Shown here: positions 27,043 through 35,005 of the stretch, in pieces
Numbering within the stretch: position 1 is the stretch's first letter
How the letters are laid out: each line of letters opens with the position of its first letter
NCBI GenBank assembly: GCA_024235735.1
Contig: JACKLU010000003.1
Span: 184,366-248,365, forward strand
DNA from: Burkholderiales bacterium
GTDB lineage: Bacteria > Pseudomonadota > Gammaproteobacteria > Burkholderiales > Nitrosomonadaceae
Length of the DNA: 64,000 bases
Reading direction: 5' to 3'
Made by a program: the position numbers and the translations under genes
Notes under the pieces: model-generated
Seen by the model: the letters and a program-made list of their open reading frames with translations, nothing else
The model's database searches: none
What the model was told of the DNA's origin: nothing

Positions 27043-27576
27043 TATGTCGGGAAATAACTCCTAAGACAACTGTCCAAAAAATGGGGGCCACTTCTTCCAG
27101 GCTGTTAGATACACGCCAACTCAGCACCTTGCGGCTATACCAATCCATGACGACTGTCAGATAAAGAAAACCGGATGCCATCGGCAGATAGGTCACATCG
27201 CTGCACCACACCTGATTGGCCCGGTTGATCTCCAGATTTCGCAACAAGTATGGATATACTTTGTGCTGCGGATGTGGCTTCGAGGTCTTCGGACCAGGAT
27301 GGATCGCCTGTATACCCATGAGCCGCATTAAACGCCGCACATGTTTTCTATCTGCTTTATGGCCTTGTTCTACCAGCGCATCCACGATTCGCCGCGAACC
27401 AAGAAAAGGTTTGTCCATGTGAATCCGGTCAATCAATTGCATCAGCAACAAATCTTCTTTAGCTACCGGTTGCGGTTGATGATAACTGCTCGATCTTGGT
27501 ATATCCAACAATTCGCAACGCTGCGCCCTAGGTAGCTGATGTGCCGTCTGAACCATATCTTTTCTCCGCGCCCGAT

Positions 27577-27858
27577 CTAGCGACCGAGCGCTTTGGACAA
27601 AAAATCATTCTCCATGGTCAATTGACCAATCTTGGCTTGCAGTGACTGAATTTCTGACTCCCGATCCGGCGCCAGCCCCTTACCCGACGCAAATACTTCA
27701 GTGCTGTTCTCAATCAGCTGTTTCTTCCACTTCACAATCAGATTGCTGTTGATGCCATACTGCTGGGCTAACTCGGTTAGCGTCTTGTCGCCCTTGATTG
27801 CCGCCAGTGCAACTTTTGATTTAAACTCCGGTGAATGATTTCTGCGTTTCTTGCTCAT
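27577..27858 (-). CDS. IS3-family transposase OrfA (copy C)
   Basis: The 93-residue OrfA is intact and reads the same as in copies A and B, but its OrfB partner is split, so this copy depends on others for movement. Confidence 0.92.
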   Translation of the reverse strand: MSKKRRNHSPEFKSKVALAAIKGDKTLTELAQQYGINSNLIVKWKKQLIENSTEVFASGKGLAPDRESEIQSLQAKIGQLTMENDFLSKALGR

Positions 27859-27951
27859 TTTCTGTACTCCTCTTATTTATAAAAATAATCATACAGAAAA
27901 TAACTCCTTAACTTTGACTCCCTAGTGTCCAACTAACTGGATCCACTTCTG

Positions 27952-28119
27952 ATCCCACTGGTGCAACTGATCAAACGTGTCGTGCTCCCCCCACCGCAAC
28001 CACGCCCGGTGATACGCTGCAAATGTTGTGGCGGGGTGATGAAGATTGTCCGTACCCGCATCAAAACATTCACTCACCGATTACGGATTCTTGCGTCAAA
28101 CAGGAAGATGGCCACGTAA
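27952..28119 (+). pseudogene. C-terminal fragment of a transposase with a Cys-rich end (IS91-like)
   Basis: The frame from the right edge of copy C reads IPLVQLIKRVVLPPPQPRP, then VIRCKCCGGVMKIVRTRIKTF and ends at TAA 28117-28119. The basic C-terminal segment with a C-x-C-C-G-G-x-M pattern resembles the end of IS91-family transposases. The N-terminal part, which would hold the catalytic tyrosines, is missing. The family is likely but not certain. Confidence 0.45.
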
Positions 28120-28354
28120 CGCAACACACACCGCAAACCTGCCGGACTTGGCAGGCTGGGGTGCACTCGCCCTGCGAAAGGGTGAAATCAGGTGAAAACG
28201 CATCAAGAATGGCAGGTTGAGCGGAACAGGTTGCTGCAATGGCAACTTTTAGCGGTGAAATTTTGGGTATGACGCGGAACAGAACCCGATGGCGCCGCAC
28301 CGGTCAGAGAGATATTTCCATAACAAGCAGGATCATGGCAGCCCCACCGGGCTT

Positions 28355-28417
28355 GTCCAACAAACGATTCAGATTGTGGCTCGCTTCGCGATCACAATCT
28401 AACCTTACTCGTTGGCC
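28355..28417. other. Hairpin site at the truncation point of istB: attC-like or IS91 oriIS-like
   Basis: GTCCAAC (28355-28361) and GTTGGCC (28411-28417) bracket an inner stem AGATTGTG (28371-28378) with CACAATCT (28393-28400) around a TTCG-containing centre. The outer pair fits the attC core rule RYYYAAC exactly and GTTRRRY at six of seven positions. The istB sequence begins at 28412, exactly where an integrase would cut (G^TT). The rival reading is the 3' oriIS of the IS91-like element, which lies in the correct orientation for it. No integron integrase is in the window. Confidence 0.35.
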
Positions 28418-28959
28418 TCATCCCGGCCAAATGGCAGATAGCCGATTTCATCGATCACCAACAGCTTCGGTGATAACACGCTACGCTTGAGATAGATATC
28501 CAGGCGATTCTGTTTCTTTGCTGTAGCCAGTTGCAGCATCAAGTCGGCTGCTGTAATAAAGCGAACCTTGATACCGCGCATGATGGCGCTGTAGGCCAGC
28601 GCTATTGCCAGGTGACTTTTTCCGACCCCACTGGGGCCGAGTAAAACGATATTCTCTATTCGTTCCACAAACGCCAGACTGGTCAGTTCCTGTAGCTGCT
28701 TGCGTGGCGCACCGGTTGCGAAGCAAAAGTCGTATTCATCGAAATGTTTGATAGCGGGCAAGCCTGCTGTTTTCAGCAACATCTCGCGTGTGCGCTGCAT
28801 CTTGCTGTCCAGTTCAGCCTGCAGGATGCTTTCCAGGAAATCAGCAAAGCTTTTGTCCTGTGTCGCGCTATGATCTGCCATTGCAGACCACTCGGCAGCA
28901 ATTGCCGGCAATTTGAGGAGATCGCAGGCATGCTGTATGCGCTGTTGTTGCAGGTTCAT
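28405..28959 (-). pseudogene. istB: IS21-family helper ATPase IstB, truncated
   Basis: The N-terminal 183 residues match IstB, the AAA+ helper of IS21 transposase. Walker A GPSGVGKSHLAIAL and Walker B LLVIDEIGYLPFGRDEAN are present, and then the frame runs into foreign sequence (E-stop). IstB is normally about 250 residues, so sensor and C-terminal parts are lost. The start overlaps the istA stop by four bases. Confidence 0.9.
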
Positions 28960-30082
28960 GGCCGTACCTCCAGTAATTGGTCGTATACCGATAACGGATG
29001 CTGCAAGCTTTCCAGCGGCATGGCATGACGCTGTGTTTGTGAAGTGCTTGTCAGGCGACAGGCAACGCCATCAGGCAGTGCTTGCAGGTCAAAGCGTTCT
29101 TTATCCAGTAATAGCTGTGGCTGTTCCCCAGTCGTGGCGTGAATGCGTTGATTAGCCACATCATGCAGCCATGGACCAATCTGAGCATTGGCCGCCGCCA
29201 CATCCAGTTCGAGCCCGGCTTGTTTGAGTGTGGCAGCCAGGGGGGTGATAAAGCTGTGTTTCAGATAGCCATTAAATCGTTCAACCTTGCCTTTGGTCCT
29301 GGCGCGGTAAGGTCGACATGCTTTGAGACTGAAACCATAATCCTTGGCCATCTCAAGCAACCTGGCATTCCAGCGGTGCAGTCCTTCGCCATAGGCATCC
29401 CGTTCAATCATGATGCACTTGGCATTATCGAACAGCAGCTCTTTGGGCACACCGCCAAAGAAATGTAGAGCACCTTCAATACCCGCCAGCCAGTCTTCCT
29501 GGCGCTCATATTCGCTAAAGCAAACATAGGTAGCCCGGCTGTACCCCAGTGTGGCAACAAAGGCTTTGAGTTTGTGCCGCCCCCGGCGGATAGTAGTAAA
29601 GTCAACTTGTAGTTGTTGACCCGCTGGCGTTTCAAAACGCTGTATCGGTTCGTTCGGGGTGATTTTAAATGGGCGGATATAATTCTGGAGAATACCCTCC
29701 TTGCCTTCATATCCCTTGGCCTGTATTTCGCGAAACAACACCGTGGCCGGAATCCAGTCCGGCTTGGCCGCATCAATACGCGCTTTAAGATAAGCCTTGA
29801 AGGGGTCAAGTTTTGATAATCGATCAGTATGTTTACTGTAGCTTGGTGTCATGGCAATATTGCGCAAATATTTACGTACACTATTGCGTGATATCTGCAA
29901 TGCCTTGGCAATAGCTCGAATGCTCTTGCCTTGTCGATATAACACATGGATTTCCACTAATAGCTCCTGAGTTAGCATTAAATTTACACCGCCTTGTTCT
30001 ATTAATCATCGGCGGCAATTTTGCCTCAGGTGGGTCAATTTTATTTTGTCGTTAGTGGGTCAATTTAACATTGCCGGTGACA
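28412..30082 (-). mobile_element. IS21-family element, 3' truncated
   Basis: One end is intact, finishing ...CCGGTGACA at 30082, with repeated TTGACCCAC subterminal motifs between 30025 and 30070, as is typical of IS21 ends. istA and istB follow on the minus strand, but istB stops abruptly at 28412 and the second end is absent. Confidence 0.88.
28956..29978 (-). CDS. istA: IS21-family transposase IstA
   Basis: The 340-residue transposase has an N-terminal HTH (GKSIRAIAKALQISRNSVRKYL) and an integrase core with VDFTTIRRGRHKL, FDNAKCIMIE and a downstream E in TKGKVERFNGYLKHSF. It overlaps istB by ATGA. The gene is intact, but the element lacks one end and its helper is truncated. Confidence 0.92.
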   Translation of the reverse strand: MLTQELLVEIHVLYRQGKSIRAIAKALQISRNSVRKYLRNIAMTPSYSKHTDRLSKLDPFKAYLKARIDAAKPDWIPATVLFREIQAKGYEGKEGILQNYIRPFKITPNEPIQRFETPAGQQLQVDFTTIRRGRHKLKAFVATLGYSRATYVCFSEYERQEDWLAGIEGALHFFGGVPKELLFDNAKCIMIERDAYGEGLHRWNARLLEMAKDYGFSLKACRPYRARTKGKVERFNGYLKHSFITPLAATLKQAGLELDVAAANAQIGPWLHDVANQRIHATTGEQPQLLLDKERFDLQALPDGVACRLTSTSQTQRHAMPLESLQHPLSVYDQLLEVRP

Positions 30083-30149
30083 ACTGATGTGTCCGGTTTT
30101 ACTTGACCAGATCTGTTTAATTCAATAGTTCCTTTGATAATTTCAACTC

Positions 30150-30569
30150 TTAGAACGGCCGCTCCATGTGCTTAGGTTTTATCGGGCGGGAAGGAATTCG
30201 ATAGGTTTTCGCTCCCTTGATTAGTTTCCGTCGCATAGGATCTATGAATATCCTCATTAACAGACCAGCAGGTAGGAAGAAAATGAAGAAAATAAGATAA
30301 AGTGTAATGTGCATATTGATCCAGCCAATTGTTTTTGTAGAGTACAGCCAGACTGCGTGCAATCGGCCGAGTGAAGCGGGAAAGAGAAGGGCAATTGCAA
30401 TCAGAAGGCATGACGTAATAAAAGGCCATTTCGGTGTCTCCACTTCCAATATCCAGGGGATCAAGAATCCAAAAAAAAGTGCTAGGATCACTGCGCAGCC
30501 TAGTCCAAACTTACGAAGCTCGTTAATGCCCCGTTTCTTCTCTATCATATGCACCAGTGGTGATTGCAT
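30150..30569 (-). CDS. SxtJ-like membrane protein
   Basis: The 139-residue protein begins with RGINELRKFGLGCAVILALF and has three to four hydrophobic segments (including WPFITSCLLIAIALLFPASLGRL and LYLIFFIFFLPAGLLMRIF, shown in parts), then a basic tail. It matches the SxtJ family, named from the saxitoxin cluster and found next to carbamoyltransferases in many bacteria with unrelated products. It starts three bases after the carbamoyltransferase stop. The usual next genes, a DUF5989 peptide and an SGNH protein, are missing because an IS end lies 41 bases past the stop. Confidence 0.75.
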   Translation of the reverse strand: MQSPLVHMIEKKRGINELRKFGLGCAVILALFFGFLIPWILEVETPKWPFITSCLLIAIALLFPASLGRLHAVWLYSTKTIGWINMHITLYLIFFIFFLPAGLLMRIFIDPMRRKLIKGAKTYRIPSRPIKPKHMERPF

Positions 30570-30572
30570 TTT

Positions 30573-32423
30573 TTAGTCCAACTCAAACACTTTCATCCAG
30601 GTTTCGTCCTGCGCCTTCTTAGGCTGTTTGGATTTTTCCAGCAGAAAATTCTCGATCACCAAGAAGTCTATCTCAGTTCGTATAAAGCAGCTGTATGCAT
30701 CTTCGGGAGTACAAACTATAGGTTCTCCGCGCACATTAAAGGATGTATTCATAAGAACACTACAACCCGTCTTTTCTTTGAAGCAGGAGATCAATCGGTG
30801 ATAACGCGGATTTGTATCGGAATGAACTGTTTGAATTCGAGCCGAGTAATCGACATGCGTAACCGATGGAAGCGTCGATCTCAGGATTTTTAGTTTTTCG
30901 ATGCCAATCAACTTTGATTGCGCTTCGGTCATTGGGATTTTAATTGCTTCAGCTATCGGTGCCACGATTAACATATAAGGCGATGGTCTGTCTTGATCAA
31001 AATAGTATTCGACATCTTCACTAAGTACCGATGGAGCAAATGGACGAAATGATTCCCGATGTTTGATTTTGAGATTCATGACCGACTGCATAGTGGCCGA
31101 GCGAGGGTCGCCGATGATTGAGCGCGCGCCTAGAGCGCGGGGACCAAATTCCATTCTACCTTGGAACCAGCCTACCACCTGTTGGTCAGCGAGTATGTTG
31201 GCCAAGATGGGCATCAAGTCAACATCCTCCAGTTCTCGGTAGACAGCCCCTTGGTGATCCAATCGTTCACGAATTTCATTTCTGGAGAACATAGGTCCCA
31301 AAAATGCGCCTTTCATGCTATCTTTGCATTTCACCGTGCGATCCGCATTATGTCGACTATGCCACGATGCCAGCGCGGCGCCGATTGCACTGCCCGCGTC
31401 ACCCGCTGCAGGCTGTACCCAGATGTCTTCGAAAATTCCAGATTGCAATAGTTTTCCATTCACAACGGAATTCAAGGCCACACCTCCGGCTAGGCATAAA
31501 AATTCACAACCAGTTTCTATCCGGATGGTTTTTGCCAGTCGTAATACTATTTCTTCTGTTACTTTTTGAACTGAAGCGGCCAAATCCATCTCGCGTTGAG
31601 TGAGCTCTCCTTCGGGTTTGCGACGTGGAGCGCCAAATAGTTGGTCAAATTTTTTACCGGTCATAGTCAAGCCGGTGCAAAAATTGAAATATTTCATGTT
31701 CAATCTAAAACTACCGTCATCCTTGAGATCGATAAGATGATCCAAAATTAAATCGACGTATTTTGGCTCGCCATAAGGGGCTAATCCCATCAGCTTGTAT
31801 TCGCCAGAATTAACCTTGAAACCTGTGTAATAAGTAAATGCAGAGTAAAGAAGGCCCAACGAGTGTGGGAAGTCGAGCTCCCAAAGCGGTGTGAGAGTGT
31901 TACCTTCACCGAGCCATGCAGTGGTAGTTGCCCATTCACCCGCGCCATCCATGCATAACACTGCCGCTTTTTCAAATGGGCTCGGATAAAATGCTGAAGC
32001 AGCGTGGGATTGATGGTGTTTAGTGAAAAGTAGAGGGGGGAATTGTTTTCTATCTAGATTGGCGAGTGCTGCGAGTTCTCTCTTAAGCGTGTTTTTTAGA
32101 TTAAGCTTTCCATTAAGCCACATTGGCATTGCCGTCATGAATGAATGTAACCCATCTGGTGCATAAGAAAGATAAGTCGTTAGAATTCGTGCAAACTTTA
32201 GCAGAGGTTTATCATAGAAGACGACTTCATCGATATAGCTCATGGTCAATCCAGCTTCAGCTAAGCAGTAGTTGATAGCGTTTTTAGGGAATGCAGAATC
32301 ATGTTTCTTTCTTGTGAAGCGTTCTTCTTGGGCGGCTGCCACAATTTCGCCATTCACAATTATTGCAGCGGCACTATCATGGTAATAGGCAGACAAGCCC
32401 AGGATGGTTTTCGCGAGTTTCAT
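30573..32423 (-). CDS. Carbamoyltransferase (NodU/CmcH/TobZ family)
   Basis: The 616-residue enzyme has both domains: an N-terminal Kae1-like domain with LGLSAYYHDSAAA (H15), the metal motif KHHQSHAASAFY (H136 and H140) and SGEYKLMGLAPYG, and a C-terminal domain with GRMEFGPRALGARSIIGDPR. Such enzymes move a carbamoyl group from carbamoyl phosphate, through carbamoyl-AMP, to a hydroxyl on a sugar, antibiotic or lipid. All catalytic residues seen in the family are present, unlike in the fusion at 21728-24931. The natural acceptor is unknown; context (SxtJ, deacetylase, SGNH) suggests a polysaccharide or glycolipid. Confidence 0.92.
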   Translation of the reverse strand: MKLAKTILGLSAYYHDSAAAIIVNGEIVAAAQEERFTRKKHDSAFPKNAINYCLAEAGLTMSYIDEVVFYDKPLLKFARILTTYLSYAPDGLHSFMTAMPMWLNGKLNLKNTLKRELAALANLDRKQFPPLLFTKHHQSHAASAFYPSPFEKAAVLCMDGAGEWATTTAWLGEGNTLTPLWELDFPHSLGLLYSAFTYYTGFKVNSGEYKLMGLAPYGEPKYVDLILDHLIDLKDDGSFRLNMKYFNFCTGLTMTGKKFDQLFGAPRRKPEGELTQREMDLAASVQKVTEEIVLRLAKTIRIETGCEFLCLAGGVALNSVVNGKLLQSGIFEDIWVQPAAGDAGSAIGAALASWHSRHNADRTVKCKDSMKGAFLGPMFSRNEIRERLDHQGAVYRELEDVDLMPILANILADQQVVGWFQGRMEFGPRALGARSIIGDPRSATMQSVMNLKIKHRESFRPFAPSVLSEDVEYYFDQDRPSPYMLIVAPIAEAIKIPMTEAQSKLIGIEKLKILRSTLPSVTHVDYSARIQTVHSDTNPRYHRLISCFKEKTGCSVLMNTSFNVRGEPIVCTPEDAYSCFIRTEIDFLVIENFLLEKSKQPKKAQDETWMKVFELD

Positions 32424-32441
32424 GGAGGGCTAGCTCTGTAA

Positions 32442-32462
32442 TGGTAAATTAAAACCGGACAC
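32442..32462 (+). repeat. Solo IS end matching element E
   Basis: TGGTAAATTAAAACCGGACAC starts at 32442 (20 of its 21 bases listed would be TGGTAAATTAAAACCGGACA). It matches the inverted end at 30089-30109 at 19 of 21 positions; the inner 13 bases (32450-32462) are a perfect inverted copy of 30089-30101. It bounds the carbamoyltransferase-sxtJ block on the other side. No transposase follows. Confidence 0.6.
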
Positions 32463-32639
32463 TATTTTAAGCAGTTTTTCTATAAAGTGAAATGGTTTAA
32501 TTAAACAGGGCGTTTCTAGTGTTTAATTGCATAAATTAGACAAAGTATTTTTTATTTGACTTCCCTTTACTTCTGGGCAACGCCATTTGAATGGCTGTGC
32601 AGTCGGCGGCTGGCCGCCATGAACCAAACGCATAAACCA

Positions 32640-33059
32640 TTAAAACAATGCGGGTTTGACGACTACCAGAATTACAACCGCAAATAATATCAGTACCGGA
32701 AATTCATTGAAGAGGCGATAATAAACATGACCATGCCGATTGGCGTCATGTTTAAATGCGGAGACAAATTTTCCGCAATAGTAATGGTAAATGATCAGTA
32801 TAACGACCAGCGCCAGTTTGGCGTGAAGCCACGTTCCCGAGAAGCCGTACCCCAGCCACAGCCATACACCGAAAACAACTGTCAATACCGCGCTCGGCGT
32901 CATGATGCCATAAAACAGTTTGCGTTCCATAATTTTGAAACGCTCTTTTCCCGGTGTATCCTCGCACATCGCATGATAAACGAACAAGCGCGGCAGATAG
33001 AACAATCCGGCAAACCAGGTAACCATAAAGATAATATGTAACGCTTTTATCCAGAGCAT
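32640..33059 (-). CDS. hemJ: HemJ-like protoporphyrinogen oxidase
   Basis: The 139-residue membrane protein belongs to the TIGR00701/HemJ family: MLWIKALHIIFMVTWFAGLF at the N-terminus with the conserved His in the first membrane helix, RLFVYH, WLHAKLALVV and a C-terminal FNEFPVLILFAVVILVV. HemJ oxidises protoporphyrinogen IX to protoporphyrin IX late in haem synthesis. It fits with the hem genes at the left of the window. It is a single gene with no clear operon partner. Confidence 0.9.
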   Translation of the reverse strand: MLWIKALHIIFMVTWFAGLFYLPRLFVYHAMCEDTPGKERFKIMERKLFYGIMTPSAVLTVVFGVWLWLGYGFSGTWLHAKLALVVILIIYHYYCGKFVSAFKHDANRHGHVYYRLFNEFPVLILFAVVILVVVKPALF

Positions 33060-33119
33060 CGTTGTCTTCTAATGTTTATGAGTTATCACAGCTGATCACA
33101 CAATTACGTTATGACCTCA

Positions 33120-33329
33120 TCAATCCCGCAGCGTAAAGCCAACCTTGATCGTAACCTGCCAGTGTCCGATTTTCCCTTGATCAATGTGCCCACGGGTTTC
33201 CACGACCTCGAACCAGCGCATATCCTGAACTGTTTTTGCTGCGCGCGCTATCGCATTTTCAATTGCGCCTTGTATGCCTGTCGTCGATGAACCGGTAAGT
33301 TCCATAATTTTATAAATATGATCTGACAT
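33120..33329 (-). CDS. Dodecin (flavin-storage protein)
   Basis: The 69-residue protein reads MSDHIYKIMELTGSSTTGIQ and later MRWFEVVETRGHID, with GKIGHWQVTIKVGFTL at the C-terminus, the pattern of dodecins. These form 12-mers that bind flavins; the Trp in the RWFEV block stacks on the flavin. A GGGAGAGAG sequence precedes the start as ribosome binding site. Confidence 0.93.
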   Translation of the reverse strand: MSDHIYKIMELTGSSTTGIQGAIENAIARAAKTVQDMRWFEVVETRGHIDQGKIGHWQVTIKVGFTLRD

Positions 33330-33367
33330 TTTCTCTCTCCCTTCCGTGAAAATAGGTATTTACAGTA

Positions 33368-33510
33368 TGAGACCTTTGCACGGTTACTACGCGGCACGAT
33401 AATCGCGTTAAAAATTCGCGAAAAATGCTCATTTACCCTGTGTAAACTCCGCTTTTTCGCAAATTTTTGCCTTATTCTCGCACCGCTCATGACACCGTGC
33501 AAAGGTCTCA
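33368..33510. repeat. MITE-like element (143 bp)
   Basis: Perfect 17-bp inverted repeats, TGAGACCTTTGCACGGT at 33368-33384 and its complement at 33494-33510, flank a non-coding interior, with GTA on both sides (33365-33367, 33511-33513) as a possible 3-base duplication. A single similar end, GAGACCTTTGCA, recurs near 56681 upstream of lon. It is probably moved by an IS with matching ends elsewhere in the genome. Confidence 0.7.
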
Positions 33511-33660
33511 GTATACCTAAATTGCGGTCTGATTAAACCGCTTTGCGCCAGTAATTGATTCCTGAGGATATCAATCGATTCAAATTGGGAAAACCGTTAT
33601 ATGCTAGAATCTGACTCATTCCTCGATAAGTGTGCGGCAGGATTGCCGACAAAAATAACA

Positions 33661-34317
33661 ATGTGTTTTTCAGCAGAAGCAAGTTTTATCGTTGGTGGCA
33701 GTCTTTTGGTCGTCGGCACAGCTATTATCGGAAAAGTTAATGAAAGAAAAGACTATCCCGTTGCACTGATTCCATTTGTTTTTGCCGCACAGCAAATTAC
33801 TGAAGGATTGCTGTGGATTTCACTGGCACACAATAATCTACTCACGCAATTCTGGCTTGGCAATCTGTATGGAAGTTTTGTCGGCATCATCTGGCCGCTG
33901 TATGCGCCGCTGGCAATTTACTTTGCAGAAACCGATGCGTATAGAAAAAAAATAATAGGATTGATTGGAATTGCCGGGGCTGCATTGAGCGTGTATACGG
34001 TTATCGAACTGACAAGTCAGCCGGTAACCGTGGAAATTATCAATCAGCATATCTATTATGAGCATAATGTGCATGCTTATCCACTGATCATACTGCTCTA
34101 TCTGCTGGCCACATGCATGCCCTTTATTCTTTCAAGCTTCAGAAAACTGCGGTTGACGGGATATATCATCACACTTGGTTTTGTTGTGGCATTTTCAATT
34201 TATACGACAACATTTGTCTCGGTATGGTGTTTTTTCGCCGCCGTTGCCAGTGCATTAATCTTTTTCCATTTTGCCGGGAGTATTAATAAACCACTTTCCC
34301 TATTTGAGAGGAAATGA
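33661..34317 (+). CDS. DUF6629-like multi-pass membrane protein
   Basis: The 218-residue protein starts MCFSAEASFIVGGSLLVVGTA, the typical MCFSA opening of the DUF6629 family, and has about seven membrane segments (for example ALIPFVFAAQQITEGLLWIS and YPLIILLYLLATCMPFILSS). The function is unknown. The ATG at 33661 is chosen over 33601 because the family starts at MCFSA. Confidence 0.75.
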   Translation: MCFSAEASFIVGGSLLVVGTAIIGKVNERKDYPVALIPFVFAAQQITEGLLWISLAHNNLLTQFWLGNLYGSFVGIIWPLYAPLAIYFAETDAYRKKIIGLIGIAGAALSVYTVIELTSQPVTVEIINQHIYYEHNVHAYPLIILLYLLATCMPFILSSFRKLRLTGYIITLGFVVAFSIYTTTFVSVWCFFAAVASALIFFHFAGSINKPLSLFERK

Positions 34318-34356
34318 ACAGACATTCATAAAACTTAATCAGCAAGGAGTATCGTC

Positions 34357-34893
34357 ATGAAAACAAAAACCAAACATTTTCATTCTTTGTTTATCGTTTT
34401 GTTGACCTCATCAACGTTTCTCTTGTCAACTGCATCTGCTGAAACAAACAAATCGGCTTATGGTTATCTGGAACCGGTAACACTGACCATGCATCAGATC
34501 GCCCTGACAGCCAAACTGGACACAGGTGCCGAAACAGCCTCAATTTCAGCTAAAAATATTCTGCTTTATGAAATGGATGGGCAGGAGTACGCGAGTTTTA
34601 TGGTTGCACACCCCGAACTGGAGCAGCCCGTTCACTACAATTTACCGATTGTGCAGCATGCAAAAATAAAGAAACGCGCAAGCGAACAGACTCAAAAAAG
34701 CAGATACCACTCCCGCCCGGTTGTCAATATGCAGATTCAGTTTGATGGCAAGCCTCACACCATCATGGTCAATCTGATTGATCGCTCGCATTTCTCCACA
34801 CCGATGCTGCTCGGCAGAAAAGCGTTAAAGAAGTTGAATGCCGTCGTCGACAGCACCAGGAAAAACACCTTACTGTACGGAACTAATAGCTAG
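34357..34893 (+). CDS. Exported retropepsin-like protein (RimK-associated ATP-dependent zinc protease family, PF05618)
   Basis: The 178-residue protein has a signal peptide (FIVLLTSSTFLLSTASA) and an aspartic-protease-like core: ALTAKLDTGAETASISA carries the DTGA motif, then PVVNMQIQFDGKPH and TPMLLGRKALKKL. Members are labelled ATP-dependent zinc proteases but resemble retropepsins; the activity is not settled. The start follows AGCAAGGAGTATCGTC, a strong ribosome binding site. Confidence 0.82.
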   Translation: MKTKTKHFHSLFIVLLTSSTFLLSTASAETNKSAYGYLEPVTLTMHQIALTAKLDTGAETASISAKNILLYEMDGQEYASFMVAHPELEQPVHYNLPIVQHAKIKKRASEQTQKSRYHSRPVVNMQIQFDGKPHTIMVNLIDRSHFSTPMLLGRKALKKLNAVVDSTRKNTLLYGTNS

Positions 34894-35005
34894 GCTGTAC
34901 GCCGCATTCGAGTAGTTGCACCGGACAAATAAAGACACTGAACATTATTTGCCCGGGAAATAAACCCGAGTCCGGCATACGCAGGAAAACAGGGTGAGAC
35001 CGGCA

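Larger units (their letters stand above)
25824..27095 (+). mobile_element. IS3-family insertion sequence, copy B (1272 bp), nested in copy C
   Basis: Ends AGAAGTGG and CCACTTCT, with a 3-base direct repeat TCC at 25821-25823 and 27096-27098. Copy B lies in orfB of copy C in the opposite orientation. Both coding frames are intact, making B the younger insertion and a possible active copy. It shows that this element does not avoid its own kind as a target. Confidence 0.95.
25457..27556 (-). pseudogene. IS3-family transposase OrfB of copy C, split by copy B
   Basis: The N-terminal piece (27556 down to about 27099, MVQTAHQLPRAQRCELL to WRVSNSL) and the C-terminal piece (25823 down to 25457, from DASFCIDALEEAV onwards) are separated by copy B after codon SNSL. 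The split removes the DDE catalytic arrangement, so copy C cannot make OrfB. Confidence 0.9.
25405..27950 (-). mobile_element. IS3-family insertion sequence, copy C, interrupted by copy B
   Basis: The ends AGAAGTGG at 25405 and CCACTTCT at 27943-27950 bound the element. After removal of copy B and one TCC repeat it is 1271 bases, one less than copies A and B because of one missing C near the left end. The flanking triplets TAT and GAT do not match, so the two sides have been rearranged since insertion. Left flank is OrfB of element E, right flank is an IS91-like remnant. Confidence 0.9.
24990..30109 (+). mobile_element. Remains of an IS3-family element (E), split by several later insertions
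   Basis: The left end (TGGTCTAATAGACCCGGACA at 24990-25009) and a matching inverted end (30083-30109, containing GTGTCCGGTTTTA) frame a nest of other elements. They agree at 20 or more of 28 positions. OrfA survives; OrfB is cut after about 21 codons. Inside are copies B and C of the 1.27-kb IS3 element, an IS91-like remnant and a truncated IS21. No matching target duplication was found, so the right end may come from another copy. Confidence 0.65.

Noticed and set aside
28355..28417. Evidence for an integron
   Set aside because: A single attC-like hairpin without intI, attI or an intact cassette is not enough; an IS91 end explains it equally well.
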